DNA from: Oscillospiraceae bacterium
Lineage (GTDB): Bacteria; Bacillota; Clostridia; Oscillospirales; Ruminococcaceae
Assembly (NCBI GenBank): GCA_017847885.1
Contig: JAGAUA010000064.1
Coordinates: 23,625 to 87,624, forward strand
Length of the DNA stretch: 64,000 bases
Direction of reading: 5' to 3'
Shown here: in pieces, positions 53,368-62,148 of the stretch
Position numbering within the stretch: position 1 is the first letter of the stretch
Layout of the letters: every line of letters starts with the position of its first letter
The notes under the pieces: model-generated
What the model was told of the DNA's origin: nothing
Databases searched by the model: none
What the model saw: the letters and a program-made list of their open reading frames with translations, nothing else
Translations under genes and position numbers: made by a program

Positions 53368-54730
53368 GTTCCAAGTTCTCCTTTTCAATATTTGTGTTAT
53401 TTTCCTCAGGCGCGATGAGCTGCGCCTTTATTTTCGTTATGCATTTATCCTCCGTAACAAGTACGGTGAAAACTACGTTTCCGTATTTTGCGGAAGGATT
53501 TTCGTTTTCCTCGGGGATACGTCCCAGAAGCTCGACGATAAAGCCGCTCATGGTATTGAAGCAGTTATCCTCGGGAAGCTCTATACCGAACACCGGCAGT
53601 ATCTTTTCCGGGTCGGCAGTTCCTGCGATGGTGTAAACATCGTCGGAAATTTTGATAAGCTCCTCTTCCTCTTCATCGTATTCGTCCTGAATGTTGCCCA
53701 CGATAGTCTCAACTATGTCCTCCATAGTCACAAGACCTGCTGTTCCGCCGTATTCGTCGATAACGGCAGCCATCTGCATTTTCTTTGCGGTAAGCCGCTT
53801 GAACGCCTCTCCGCAGGTGACCGATTCGGGGAAATATATAATGTCGCGCACGAAATCCTTTGCCGTTCCTGCCGACGAGTCGCTTCCCACCAGACAGAGC
53901 ATATCCTTCACGCAGATAATTCCCGTGATGTGGTCAATAGTTTCCTCATAAACGGGGATACGTGAAAATCCGCTGCTTATCGCGGCGTTCACTACCTCGG
54001 GCACGTCCGCGGAGATATCCACCGCAACAATGTCGGTCCTGTGAGTCATAACATCGGACACGGTCAGGTCGTCAAACTCGAAAACGTTGTTTATCATCTC
54101 ACGCTGAGATTCCTCGATAACACCCGTTTCGTTGCCTGCCTCCACCATCATGCGTATCTCCTCTTCGGTAACGACCTCCTGCTCGGAGGACGCTCCTGCG
54201 CCGAACAAGGGCGAAAGCAACCTTGTCAGCAGCGAGGAAAGAGCCGTCAGCGGCGTAAGTATGATTACAAGATATTTAACAAAGGGCGCACAGAAATAAG
54301 CAAATTTTTCGCTTCTTGCGGCAGGGATTTTCTTCGGTATACCCTCGCAGAAGACCGTAAGCGCAAGAACCGCGGCAAGCATTATCAGCACCGCGGCAGC
54401 AGGGCGCGCAAGCACCGCAAGCCCGTCCTTGCCGTCAAAAAGACGTGCAAAAAAGCCTTCGAGAGGTGATATGAATGAAAAAAGCGCAAGATAAGCGGCA
54501 GCAATGGCGGAAAGCACCCGATTTACCGCAAATGCCGTTACAAGCCGCGAAGGCTTTTCCAGCAAATCCGCAAGAGTACGGCTGTTTTTGACCTTGCCGC
54601 TTCCGTTTTTGACCTTTCTGTCGTCAATTTCGGTCACTGCCGTTTCGCAGACAGTGCAGAAGCCCTTAAAAAGAATTACCGCCAAAATAATAAGGTTAAT
54701 AAAAGTTCCGGCGTTCCCGTCAGAGTCCAT
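53351..54730 (-). CDS. CNNM/CorC-family transporter with CBS domains
   Basis: A 459-residue hemolysin-C-like membrane protein. DUF21/CNNM membrane domain (~1-190), two CBS domains (~205-330; VMTHRTDIVAVD, IPVYEETIDHITGIICVKDM, AAVIDEYGGTAGLVTMEDIVE) and a C-terminal CorC/HlyC domain (NCFNTMSGFIVELLGRIPEE). Related proteins export Mg2+ or Co2+. ATG 54730 follows GAAAGGA. It overlaps the first transglutaminase-like gene and likely heads the same transcript. Confidence 0.9.
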   Translation of the reverse strand: MDSDGNAGTFINLIILAVILFKGFCTVCETAVTEIDDRKVKNGSGKVKNSRTLADLLEKPSRLVTAFAVNRVLSAIAAAYLALFSFISPLEGFFARLFDGKDGLAVLARPAAAVLIMLAAVLALTVFCEGIPKKIPAARSEKFAYFCAPFVKYLVIILTPLTALSSLLTRLLSPLFGAGASSEQEVVTEEEIRMMVEAGNETGVIEESQREMINNVFEFDDLTVSDVMTHRTDIVAVDISADVPEVVNAAISSGFSRIPVYEETIDHITGIICVKDMLCLVGSDSSAGTAKDFVRDIIYFPESVTCGEAFKRLTAKKMQMAAVIDEYGGTAGLVTMEDIVETIVGNIQDEYDEEEEELIKISDDVYTIAGTADPEKILPVFGIELPEDNCFNTMSGFIVELLGRIPEENENPSAKYGNVVFTVLVTEDKCITKIKAQLIAPEENNTNIEKENLEHEEET

Positions 54731-55146
54731 AATCAGCTTCCTTTCAGATATGTAATCGTTGCAGACGTTATTTGCGCTCATATACGGGCGCAAACTGACA
54801 CACTAACAATTATACAACAATCCGCATGAAAAGTCAAGAAAACCGCACCGCCAAATATTGAGAAAAACGCCTTGCAGAAAAGGCTGTTTTTATGCGTATT
54901 TACGGGATTTTGCGTGCCTTAGCCGTTTTTGTAACCAAAGCTTACGCAAACTGTAAACGCTTTGTAACCTTTTTGCGCGGTATTGCGTAACATTATCAAG
55001 TTTAAATGTTTATTCTGCACAAAATCTGCATAAAATAGTTGCATGGTTTACAAAAATGTGCTAAAATATATACGGCTGCACTGCATAGTCAACGACTATT
55101 TATAATTTTTGGGGCATTGACCCTGCCGAAAGGATGAGTAATTATA
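54731..55146. other. Divergent intergenic region with two promoters
   Basis: No gene is seen. A minus-strand promoter for the CNNM operon has TTGACT (54832-54837), 17-base spacer and TATAAT (54809-54814). A plus-strand promoter for glgP has TTGCAT (55039-55044), 17-base spacer and TAAAAT (55062-55067). The stretch between is AT-rich, with no clear operator. Confidence 0.65.
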
Positions 55147-57501
55147 ATGAATAAAGAACAGTTTTTGGCAAAAATAAACGAAAATCTCCGCATTGACGGG
55201 CGCACCGACATCAAGGGCGCAACTCCCAAGCAGCTCCACAACGCACTTTCCCGTGCGGTAATGGACGAAATTATCCCCCTCTGGGACAGGACCGAGGAGC
55301 GCCACAACCAGAAGCGCCGCGCTTACTACCTCTCCGCAGAGTTCCTCATGGGACGCGCGGTGTTCAACAACCTTTACTGCGCAGGTCTCCTTGACGAGGC
55401 TAAGGAAATCCTCTCCGAGCAGGGCGTTGACATCAACTGCCTTGAAGATATCGAGGACGCTGCTCTCGGCAACGGCGGTCTGGGCAGACTTGCAGCCTGC
55501 TTCCTTGACTCCGCTGCGGCGCACGATATCCCCCTCAACGGCTATGGTATCCGCTATAAGTACGGTCTTTTCAAGCAGTCCATCGGCAACGGCTTCCAGC
55601 AGGAAAGCGCCGACGCGTGGCTTGACTACGGCGACGCATGGAGTGTAAGAGCCGAAAACGAGGCTGTAAGGGTAGACTTTGCAGACCAGTCCGTTATTGC
55701 CGTACCCTACGACGTGCCTATCATCGGCTACGGCGGAAAGGCTGTAAACACCCTCCGTCTGTGGCAGAGCGAGCCTGTCCGCGGCTTTGATTTCGGCAAG
55801 TTCGACAATCAGGACTATGTTGGCGCAAGCGAAAGCACAATTCTTGCGGAAGCAATCTCAAACGTGCTTTACCCCAACGACAACACCGAAAAGGGTCTGA
55901 GACTCCGTCTGAAGCAGCAGTATTTCTTCGTATCCGCTTCCATTCAGGATATTATCCGCCGCTACAAAAAGGTACACGGCAGCGACTTCTCCAAATTTGC
56001 TGAGATGTACGCTATCCAGCTTAACGATACTCACCCCACAGTTGCAATTCCCGAGCTTATCAGAATTTTCATGTTCAAGGAGGGAATGTCCTTTACCGAG
56101 GCGTTTGATATCGTGCAGAAGACCTGCAACTACACCAACCACACCGTTCTTGGCGAGGCGCTTGAAAAGTGGGGCGCTGACCTGTTCAAGAGCGTTATTC
56201 CCACAATTTACGAGATAGTGCTGATGATCGACGCGCACCTTGAAAAGTATCTGCGTTCTATCGGTCAGACCGAGGAGCAGATAAATGCTAAGCGTATTTT
56301 CGACGGCGACCGTATCCACATGGCGAGAATGGCTATCTTCGCTTCCTCCCACACAAACGGCGTTGCGCAGCTTCACACCGATATTCTCAAGAACGACGTT
56401 CTCAAGGGCTGGTACGAGATTTTCCCCGACCGCTTCCAGAACAAGACAAACGGTATCACTCCCCGCCGCTGGATAGGTCTTTGCAACCCCGAGCTGTCTT
56501 CCCTTATTACAGAAAAGATCGGGGACGGATGGGTTACCGAGCTTGACAGACTTGCCGAACTGAAAAAGTTCGTTGACGACGGCGATACTATCCGCCGCTT
56601 TATGGATATCAAGCGCCAGAAGAAGGTACAGCTTTGCGAGTATATCAAGAAGCACGAGGGCGTTGAGCTTAATCCCGACTGGGCGTTTGACATTCAGGTA
56701 AAGCGTCTGCACGAATACAAGAGACAGCTGCTTAACGCGTTCTCTATCGTTGACCTGTACTTCCAGATAAAAGAGCATAAGCTGCCCGATTTGCAGCCCA
56801 CCTGCTTTATTTTCGGTGCAAAGGCTGCTCCTGCTTACCGCAGAGCAAAGGGCATAATCAAGTATATCAACGAGGTTGCAAAGCTTGTTAACAACGACCC
56901 CGAGACCAAGGATAAGCTGAAAGTTCTCTTTGTTCAGAACTACAACGTTTCCTATGCGGAAAAGCTTATTCCTGCGGCTGATATTTCGGAGCAAATTTCT
57001 ACGGCAGGTCTTGAAGCAAGCGGCACGGGCAACATGAAGTTCATGCTCAACGGCGCGGTAACTCTCGGCACATACGACGGCGCAAACGTTGAAATTGTCG
57101 AGGAAGCAGGCTGGGAGAACGAGTATATCTTTGGTGCAAGAGTTGAGGAGATCGAGAAGATCAAGCCCAATTACCGTCCCAAGGAGAAGATCTACTACAC
57201 CAACGACCGCGTAAAGAGAGTCATCAACACGCTTGTTGACGGCACCTTCAACGACGGCGACACAGGTATGTTCGGCGAGCTTTACAACGCGCTTATCAAC
57301 GGCACAAGCTGGCACAAGCCCGACCACTACTTCCTGCTGACCGACCTTGAGGGTTACGTTGACACCAAGCTTCGCGCGCTGTACGATTACAAGAACCGCG
57401 AGGTGTTCTCCAAGAAATGCTGGATGAATATTGCGTGCAGCGGAAAGTTCTCCTCCGACAGAACAGTTAAGCAGTATGCAGAGGAGCTTTGGAAGCTGTA
57501 A
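55147..57501 (+). CDS. glgP: Glycogen/maltodextrin phosphorylase
   Basis: A 784-residue alpha-glucan phosphorylase that releases glucose-1-phosphate. The PLP-binding lysine is in EASGTGNMKFMLNG. Other signatures: EFLMGRAVFNNL, ALGNGGLGRLAACFLDS, GYGIRYKYGLF and VKRLHEYKRQLLN. Length is near the family average (~800). No other glycogen genes are adjacent. Codon use is moderately biased, suggesting good expression. Confidence 0.96.
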   Translation: MNKEQFLAKINENLRIDGRTDIKGATPKQLHNALSRAVMDEIIPLWDRTEERHNQKRRAYYLSAEFLMGRAVFNNLYCAGLLDEAKEILSEQGVDINCLEDIEDAALGNGGLGRLAACFLDSAAAHDIPLNGYGIRYKYGLFKQSIGNGFQQESADAWLDYGDAWSVRAENEAVRVDFADQSVIAVPYDVPIIGYGGKAVNTLRLWQSEPVRGFDFGKFDNQDYVGASESTILAEAISNVLYPNDNTEKGLRLRLKQQYFFVSASIQDIIRRYKKVHGSDFSKFAEMYAIQLNDTHPTVAIPELIRIFMFKEGMSFTEAFDIVQKTCNYTNHTVLGEALEKWGADLFKSVIPTIYEIVLMIDAHLEKYLRSIGQTEEQINAKRIFDGDRIHMARMAIFASSHTNGVAQLHTDILKNDVLKGWYEIFPDRFQNKTNGITPRRWIGLCNPELSSLITEKIGDGWVTELDRLAELKKFVDDGDTIRRFMDIKRQKKVQLCEYIKKHEGVELNPDWAFDIQVKRLHEYKRQLLNAFSIVDLYFQIKEHKLPDLQPTCFIFGAKAAPAYRRAKGIIKYINEVAKLVNNDPETKDKLKVLFVQNYNVSYAEKLIPAADISEQISTAGLEASGTGNMKFMLNGAVTLGTYDGANVEIVEEAGWENEYIFGARVEEIEKIKPNYRPKEKIYYTNDRVKRVINTLVDGTFNDGDTGMFGELYNALINGTSWHKPDHYFLLTDLEGYVDTKLRALYDYKNREVFSKKCWMNIACSGKFSSDRTVKQYAEELWKL

Positions 57502-57538
57502 TTAGTTTTGTACCCAAATTTCTTTGATACAAAAGCAA

Positions 57539-57572
57539 AATCCCCTCTCCGACAAAAATCGGAGAGGGGATT
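57539..57572. terminator. Two-way terminator between glgP and the toxin-antitoxin pair
   Basis: AATCCCCTCTCCGA pairs perfectly with TCGGAGAGGGGATT around CAAAAA. A-rich and T-rich flanks serve both converging transcripts. Confidence 0.88.
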
Positions 57573-57574
57573 GG

Positions 57575-57853
57575 TTATTTTGCAAACAAATCGCTGTGAG
57601 AGCCTGTACGTGAAAGGCAGAGAACAAGTTCGTCACCGTCAATGCGATATATCAGCAGCCAATCGGGGAGAATGTGACATTCTCTAAAGCCTTCATAATT
57701 TCCGACCAATTCATGGTCACGGTGCTTTTCGGAAAGCTTTTCGCCGGAAGCCAAGGTTTCGATAACCCTTTCAAGCAGCGAAACATCGCAGCCTCTTTTC
57801 ACAATACGCTTGTAGTCCTTTTTAAACGAATTATGATACCTAATTTTCAGCAT
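57575..57853 (-). CDS. YafQ-type toxin (RelE superfamily)
   Basis: A 92-residue mRNA interferase-like toxin. Conserved YafQ features: HELVGNYEGFRECHILPDWLLIY with two His and Asp, and the C-terminal SRTGSHSDLF with a His. These match the catalytic pattern of YafQ. It overlaps the antitoxin gene by 14 bases, and the antitoxin comes first, as in most type II pairs. I infer ribosome-dependent mRNA cutting. Confidence 0.88.
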   Translation of the reverse strand: MLKIRYHNSFKKDYKRIVKRGCDVSLLERVIETLASGEKLSEKHRDHELVGNYEGFRECHILPDWLLIYRIDGDELVLCLSRTGSHSDLFAK

Positions 57854-58043
57854 TCAGTTCCTCCATAAGTTCAGAAACAGAGCTGAACGGTCTGCTTAAA
57901 TTTCTGCCGTTATTAACATCATCAAGAACAGCAGCCGTTTCGTCATTAAAATCACCCAGCGCACCGAACAATTCAATAAATGCCGCAAGCTGTTTCTCGC
58001 TCATTCTGTCAACGAGATTATATGCCATTTCTCTTGTACTCAT
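57840..58043 (-). CDS. Antitoxin of the YafQ-type pair
   Basis: A 67-residue protein encoded just before the toxin. Helical N-terminus (MSTREMAYNLVDRMSEKQL) and a C-terminal FSSVSELMEELNAEN, the usual toxin-wrapping tail of RelB/DinJ-like antitoxins. The DNA-binding half is not a clear ribbon-helix-helix. ATG 58043 with GGAGGG is preferred over 58061. The promoter is TTGATT (58089-58094), 17-base spacer, TATAAT (58066-58071), overlapping the 3' end of hflX. Confidence 0.78.
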   Translation of the reverse strand: MSTREMAYNLVDRMSEKQLAAFIELFGALGDFNDETAAVLDDVNNGRNLSRPFSSVSELMEELNAEN

Positions 58044-58090
58044 AACATCAGCTCCCTCCACTTGTATTATACTTCAAAAAGGTGAAAAAA

Positions 58091-59341
58091 TCAACCGTTT
58101 ACTTTGTATTCCTCCACCATATGAAGCACCTTTTTATCCACGACAGCATCGATAAGCGTGCCTTCGGGAAGATACTCCTCGGATAAAATCTTGCCTTCTA
58201 TACGCACAGTATTGATAATTCCCGTCTTATCATAGGGTATACAGAACTTTCCACGCACCGAGGTCTCGGGAAGATTGCGCGCTATGCAGTCCAGCAGGTC
58301 GTCAAAACCAAGTCCAAGCTTTGCGGAAATTTTCACAGTACGGTCGTCGCACTTGATATTCTCCGCTTCGGGCAGCTTGTCGCACTTGTTCAGCACGTCA
58401 ATTCGGGGTATGCCGTCGCAGCCAAGGTCTTTCAGCACCTCCGCGGTGACCTGCGCCTGCTCGTAGCCGTCGTCGGCGCTTATGTCGATAAGGTTGATGA
58501 TAATGTCCGCGTTTGCCGCTTCCTCAAGGGTGCTTTTGAACGCCTCAACAAGGTTGTGGGGCAGGCGGCGGATAAGACCGACGGTATCAATAAGCAGCAC
58601 GCTTCTTCCGTCGGGAAGCTCAATCGACCGCGATGTGGTGTCAAGAGTGGCAAAAAGCTTGTTTTCCGCAAGCACGCCTGCGTCGGTAAGCGCGTTGAGC
58701 AGCGTGGACTTTCCCACGTTGGTGTATCCCACTATCGCCGCAGACAGCACGTTGTCCTTTTTCCTCCGCGCGCGGTGCAGCTCACGGCGGCGTTCAAGCT
58801 CTTTCAGCTCCGCTTCAAGGGTCTCGATACGCCTGCGGATATGCCGTTTGTCCGTTTCAAGCTTGGTTTCGCCGGGACCTCTCGTGCCGATACCGCCGCC
58901 CAGACGTGAAAGCTCCACGCCCTTTCCTGCAAGCCTCGGCAGGCGGTACTTCTGCTGTGCAAGCTCGACTTGGAGACGACCCTCTTTTGTCAGAGCGCGC
59001 TGTGCAAAAATATCCAAAATAAGGGTGGTGCGGTCTATTACCCGAATATCGAGAATTTTTTCAATGTTTCGGGTCTGATTTGCGGTCAGCTCGCAGTCAA
59101 AGATGACAAGGTTGATTTCCAGTGCAGCAGTTTCCTCGGCAAGCTGTTCAAGCCGTCCCGAGCCTATGACCGTTGCGCTGTCGCAGGCAGGGCGCTTCTG
59201 CACGACTCTTGCTGCGACCTCTACCCCTGCCGTAGCCGCAAGTTCTTCAAGCTCGTCAAGAGAGCGCTCCGCGTCAAACTCGCCCGTATCGGCTGCGACG
59301 AGGACCGCTCTTGTTATTTCAATTATTGTGTTATCTTTCAT
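58091..59341 (-). CDS. hflX: GTPase HflX
   Basis: A 416-residue ribosome-splitting GTPase. N-terminal HflX domain (~1-180; glycine-rich LGGGIGTRGPGETKLETD), a coiled segment, and the G domain with G1 GYTNVGKSTLLNALT, G3 LIDTVGLIRRLPH and G4 NKCD. HflX rescues stalled or antibiotic-bound ribosomes in some bacteria. ATG 59341 follows GAAAGGAGTG. It is preceded by a leader with a short reading frame and a terminator (59392-59573), so conditional expression is likely. Confidence 0.96.
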   Translation of the reverse strand: MKDNTIIEITRAVLVAADTGEFDAERSLDELEELAATAGVEVAARVVQKRPACDSATVIGSGRLEQLAEETAALEINLVIFDCELTANQTRNIEKILDIRVIDRTTLILDIFAQRALTKEGRLQVELAQQKYRLPRLAGKGVELSRLGGGIGTRGPGETKLETDKRHIRRRIETLEAELKELERRRELHRARRKKDNVLSAAIVGYTNVGKSTLLNALTDAGVLAENKLFATLDTTSRSIELPDGRSVLLIDTVGLIRRLPHNLVEAFKSTLEEAANADIIINLIDISADDGYEQAQVTAEVLKDLGCDGIPRIDVLNKCDKLPEAENIKCDDRTVKISAKLGLGFDDLLDCIARNLPETSVRGKFCIPYDKTGIINTVRIEGKILSEEYLPEGTLIDAVVDKKVLHMVEEYKVNG

Positions 59342-59391
59342 AAAAACACTCCTTTCGTGTCCGTATATGTCTGCAAAAACGGCATAAAAAC

Positions 59392-59418
59392 AAAAAAAGT
59401 CCCCACTTTAGTGGAGAC
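59392..59418 (-). terminator. Leader terminator upstream of hflX
   Basis: On the minus strand GTCTCCAC pairs with GTGGGGAC (59411-59418 and 59399-59406) around TAAA, followed by TTTTTTT. It lies about 50 bases before the hflX start and would stop transcription unless prevented. Confidence 0.85.
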
Positions 59419-59434
59419 CGTTTTCACGCATAGC

Positions 59435-59463
59435 TTCTGCGTAATAAACTAATTTACGCAGAA
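59435..59463 (-). promoter_or_regulatory. Leader hairpin upstream of the hflX terminator
   Basis: TTCTGCGTAA pairs perfectly with TTACGCAGAA (10 bp, 9-base loop). The 5' arm contains the last codons and stop of the short reading frame 59454-59528. The 3' arm can alternatively pair its ACGCA with TGCGT at 59425-59429. A ribosome stalled on the short frame would change this fold, so the region looks like an attenuator. Confidence 0.7.
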
Positions 59464-59528
59464 ATACCCTTTCGGCAGACAGACTCCATAGTATAAGATT
59501 TTGTACGAATAAAAATAGAAATATACAT
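59454..59528 (-). CDS. Putative 24-codon leader peptide of hflX
   Basis: ATG 59528 to TAA 59454 encodes MYISIFIRTKSYTMESVCRK plus four residues. Its last codons form the 5' arm of the leader hairpin. GAGGCGG lies 5 bases upstream as a possible ribosome binding site. A second frame starting at 59572 or 59548 also crosses this region and ends at 59408 in the terminator loop, so which one is translated is uncertain. Confidence 0.45.
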   Translation of the reverse strand: MYISIFIRTKSYTMESVCRKGISA

Positions 59529-59579
59529 TTCGTCCGCCTCGCTTTCATAAATTTCGGAGCAATGCCCCACATAAACAGT

Positions 59580-59608
59580 ATAATATACCAAAAAATCGGT
59601 TTTGTCAA
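59580..59608 (-). promoter_or_regulatory. Promoter of the hflX leader
   Basis: Minus strand TTGACA (59603-59608), 17-base spacer, TATTAT (59580-59585), giving a leader of about 230 bases. Confidence 0.8.
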
Positions 59609-59627
59609 GAGTTTTTTTAAAATTACA

Positions 59628-59664
59628 AAAATGCCGTCGGAAAAATCACTTCCGACGGCATTTT
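59628..59664 (-). terminator. Terminator of the sugar ABC ATPase gene
   Basis: AAAATGCCGTCGGA (59628-59641) pairs with TCCGACGGCATTTT (59651-59664), and the minus strand continues TTTGTAATTTT. Confidence 0.88.
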
Positions 59665-59680
59665 CAATTCATTTGTTAAA

Positions 59681-60823
59681 TCAGTTAACAATAGTCTTCT
59701 CAGTTTCCTTATCAAAGATGTGAACCTTGTTAGGATCGATAGCAACCTTGATAGTATCCTGAGGACGAGCTGTTGAACGAGGATCAACACGAGCGGTAAG
59801 AGAGATACCCTCGCAGTTGAGGTAGAGGTATGTCTCAGCACCCATAAGCTCTGTGATCTCAACGTCAGCGTCGATAACACCTGTCTTAGCAGCGGAGAGG
59901 AACATTTCCTCGTCGTGGATGTTCTCGGGACGGATACCCATAATAACTTCCTTGTCAACATACTCGGAAAGCTCGACCTCATTAACCTTGGACTCGGGAA
60001 GCTCAACATAGTACTTCTTTCCGCGGGATGTCTTGGTATCCTCGGAACCGAATTCGATAGTGTACTTGTCTTCGATCTTTCTGAGAACAGCGTCAACAAA
60101 GTTCATCTGAGGTGAACCCATGAAGCCTGCAACGAACTGGTTAACAGGGTTAGCATAGAGGTTCTGAGGAGAGTCTACCTGCTGAACGAAACCGTCCTTC
60201 ATAACTACGATACGGTCACCCATTGTCATAGCTTCTGTCTGGTCGTGAGTTACGTAGATAAATGTTGTACCCAGCTTCTGGTGGAGCTTTGAGATCTCGG
60301 TTCTCATCTGTGCACGGAGCTTAGCATCCAGGTTGGAAAGAGGCTCGTCGAGGAGGAATACCTGAGGCTCACGAACAATAGCACGTCCGAGAGCAACACG
60401 CTGTCTCTGACCACCGGAGAGAGCCTTCGGCTTTCTGCTGAGGAGGTGAGAGATGTCGAGGATTCTTGCAGCTTCTTCAACCTTACGGTTGATCTCGTCC
60501 TTAGGAACCTTACGGAGCTTAAGACCGAAAGCCATGTTATCATATACAGTCATGTGAGGATACAGAGCGTAGTTCTGGAAAACCATCGCGATATCTCTGT
60601 CCTTAGGAGCAACGTCGTTTACAAGGCGGTCGCCGATGTAAAGCTCGCCCTCGGAGATTTCCTCAAGACCTGCGATCATACGGAGAGTTGTGGACTTACC
60701 GCATCCTGAAGGACCAACGAGGATAATAAATTCCTTGTCTCTGATTTCAAGGTTAACGTCTGAAACGGCAACAACGCCGCCGGGGTACTTCTTATAAATG
60801 GATCTGAGTGATAAACTTGCCAT
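59681..60823 (-). CDS. Sugar ABC transporter ATPase (MsmX/UgpC type)
   Basis: A 380-residue ATPase of the CUT1 sugar importer family. Walker [10 protein letters not shown], signature LSGGQRQR, Walker [12 protein letters not shown], switch His in THDQTEAM, then a C-terminal TOBE/OB region (~240-370; [14 protein letters not shown]). It is encoded alone. In Firmicutes one MsmX commonly energises many CUT1 permeases, so it is the likely partner of the two permease pairs at 18252-26809. Codon use is highly biased, which suits a shared component. Confidence 0.93.
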   Translation of the reverse strand: MASLSLRSIYKKYPGGVVAVSDVNLEIRDKEFIILVGPSGCGKSTTLRMIAGLEEISEGELYIGDRLVNDVAPKDRDIAMVFQNYALYPHMTVYDNMAFGLKLRKVPKDEINRKVEEAARILDISHLLSRKPKALSGGQRQRVALGRAIVREPQVFLLDEPLSNLDAKLRAQMRTEISKLHQKLGTTFIYVTHDQTEAMTMGDRIVVMKDGFVQQVDSPQNLYANPVNQFVAGFMGSPQMNFVDAVLRKIEDKYTIEFGSEDTKTSRGKKYYVELPESKVNEVELSEYVDKEVIMGIRPENIHDEEMFLSAAKTGVIDADVEITELMGAETYLYLNCEGISLTARVDPRSTARPQDTIKVAIDPNKVHIFDKETEKTIVN

Positions 60824-60982
60824 TCTGTACGGACCTCCCAAAAAAATAGTCTTGCCGATATACTCTCGGCTATGATAATATAATAACAGATTTTGAGTAT
60901 AAATTTCAAGTCACTTATTAACTAAACTTATAAAATCTTATTTATTTAGTTTGACGAAAAATTAAAGCAAGCCGAAAAAACC

Positions 60983-61717
60983 TTATGTTTTTGCATAAAT
61001 CTTTTCAATTTCTTTGTGCAATATTTCCCTGCTTTCTCCAAGCGCCAAATCGGGGTCAAGGGGCAGTCCTCCGATGCTCACTCTTTTGAGAAACACCACT
61101 TTGTTGTCCGCCGCCTCCGCCATACGCTTTATCTGGTGGTACATACCCTCCCGCAGGGTTATATATACCTCATTTGGATTTTCTGTAATTTCAAGCTTTG
61201 CAGGCAGACACACATCGCCGCCGTCTATCTTCATGCCCGAAGCAAAAAGCTCTTTGTCGCTTTCCTTTGCAGGCTTTTCAAGCTGTGCAAAATAACGCTT
61301 TTCAACGTGCTTTTTCGGGGAAAGTATCTCATGTGCAAACGCTCCGTCATCGGTGATAAGCACAAACCCTTCGGTATCCTTGTCAAGCCGCCCGGCAGGA
61401 AAAAGCCCGTCCCTGCGAAGTTCTTCGGGAATAAGCTCCAGAACGGTTTCCGAAAGCCTGTCACGGGTTGCGCACACCACGCCCGACGGCTTGTTGAGCA
61501 TGATGTAAACGTGCTTTCTGTACGTCACCGCCTTCCCCTCGGAAACCACTTCGTCCCCCTCGGGGTCGACCTTCATGTCGAAAAGCTTTGCCGTGACCCC
61601 GTTCACCGTAACGAGCCTTTTCTTGATAAGCTCCTTTGCGTCGGCACGGGAAATATTGAGCTGGTTGGATAAAAACCTGTCAAGGCGCATCGCCTCGCTT
61701 TTTTGTTCTTTCGGCAT
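60983..61717 (-). CDS. rsuA: 16S rRNA pseudouridine synthase (RsuA family)
   Basis: A 244-residue enzyme with an N-terminal S4 domain (MRLDRFLSNQLNISRADAKE) and the RsuA/RluB catalytic domain: the aspartate is in FPAGRLDKDTEGFVLIT, followed by EKRYFAQL and REGMYHQIKRMAEA. RsuA modifies U516 of 16S rRNA; assignment to RsuA rather than RluB rests on overall look. ATG 61717 is 8 bases after GAAAGGA; ATG 61723 is the alternative. Confidence 0.88.
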   Translation of the reverse strand: MPKEQKSEAMRLDRFLSNQLNISRADAKELIKKRLVTVNGVTAKLFDMKVDPEGDEVVSEGKAVTYRKHVYIMLNKPSGVVCATRDRLSETVLELIPEELRRDGLFPAGRLDKDTEGFVLITDDGAFAHEILSPKKHVEKRYFAQLEKPAKESDKELFASGMKIDGGDVCLPAKLEITENPNEVYITLREGMYHQIKRMAEAADNKVVFLKRVSIGGLPLDPDLALGESREILHKEIEKIYAKT

Positions 61718-61742
61718 AAGCATATTCCTTTCGGTAAAGATA

Positions 61743-61771
61743 TGGGGTACGCCCGTTAAGCACGTACCCCA
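61743..61771 (-). terminator. Hairpin after the acidic small protein gene
   Basis: TGGGGTACG (61743-61751) pairs with CGTACCCCA (61763-61771). The minus-strand U-run is weak. Confidence 0.5.
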
Positions 61772-61791
61772 CAGCGTATCTTAAATTCAGC

Positions 61792-62052
61792 TTAGAAATC
61801 CTCGCCTGTCTTTTCAGCCTCGGCAGCAGCTTCCTCAGCGTCAGCGTCAAGGCTGTTCAGCTCGTCCATGTCATCGTTGTGACCGCAGCCGCACTCGCAC
61901 TCGTCGCAGTCGTCGAAATACATCTCGTCGTCATCGTCGAAATCGTAGTCGTACTGCTCAATTTCCTCACGCTTTTTCATTGCATATACCGCAGCGGCAG
62001 CACCGACAGCAGCGGAAGTAAGAGCCAGCATAATTGCGCCAAAACCCTTCAT
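61792..62052 (-). CDS. Small membrane-anchored acidic Cys-rich protein
   Basis: An 86-residue protein I do not recognise. One N-terminal transmembrane helix (~5-26), a short basic stretch (KKREE), then a highly acidic tail with a DDCDECECGCGHND segment (~46-58), holding four Cys and one His that could bind a metal. The rest is Asp/Glu/Ala-rich. ATG 62052 has AAGGAG; the promoter is TTGTAA (62125-62130), 17-base spacer, TATACT (62102-62107). The membrane helix resembles YtxH-type small proteins. Confidence 0.75.
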   Translation of the reverse strand: MKGFGAIMLALTSAAVGAAAAVYAMKKREEIEQYDYDFDDDDEMYFDDCDECECGCGHNDDMDELNSLDADAEEAAAEAEKTGEDF

Positions 62053-62148
62053 TTAAATCAACTCCTTAATTTTGGTATTATTTTTATATCGGATATTACA
62101 TAGTATACCACATATCTTTTAAAATTACAATGCTTTTTGTCAAATTCT

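Noticed and set aside
55858..57327. A 489-codon open frame on the minus strand opposite glgP
   Set aside because: It mirrors glgP exactly, has no ribosome binding site, and reflects biased codon use of the phosphorylase. The same holds for long minus-strand frames opposite thrS (10117-11019, 11050-11910), dnaK (1582-2490) and the 964-residue binding protein (15343-16611).
57539..57572. Hairpin after glgP considered as a repeat-family member
   Set aside because: It lacks the GTAGGGG frame and sits between convergent genes with A/T runs on both sides, so it is a terminator.
59408..59608. A 66-codon minus-strand frame spanning the hflX leader
   Set aside because: Its first codon lies in the -35 box, so the full frame cannot be transcribed. 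A shorter version starting within the transcript remains possible and is noted with the leader peptide.
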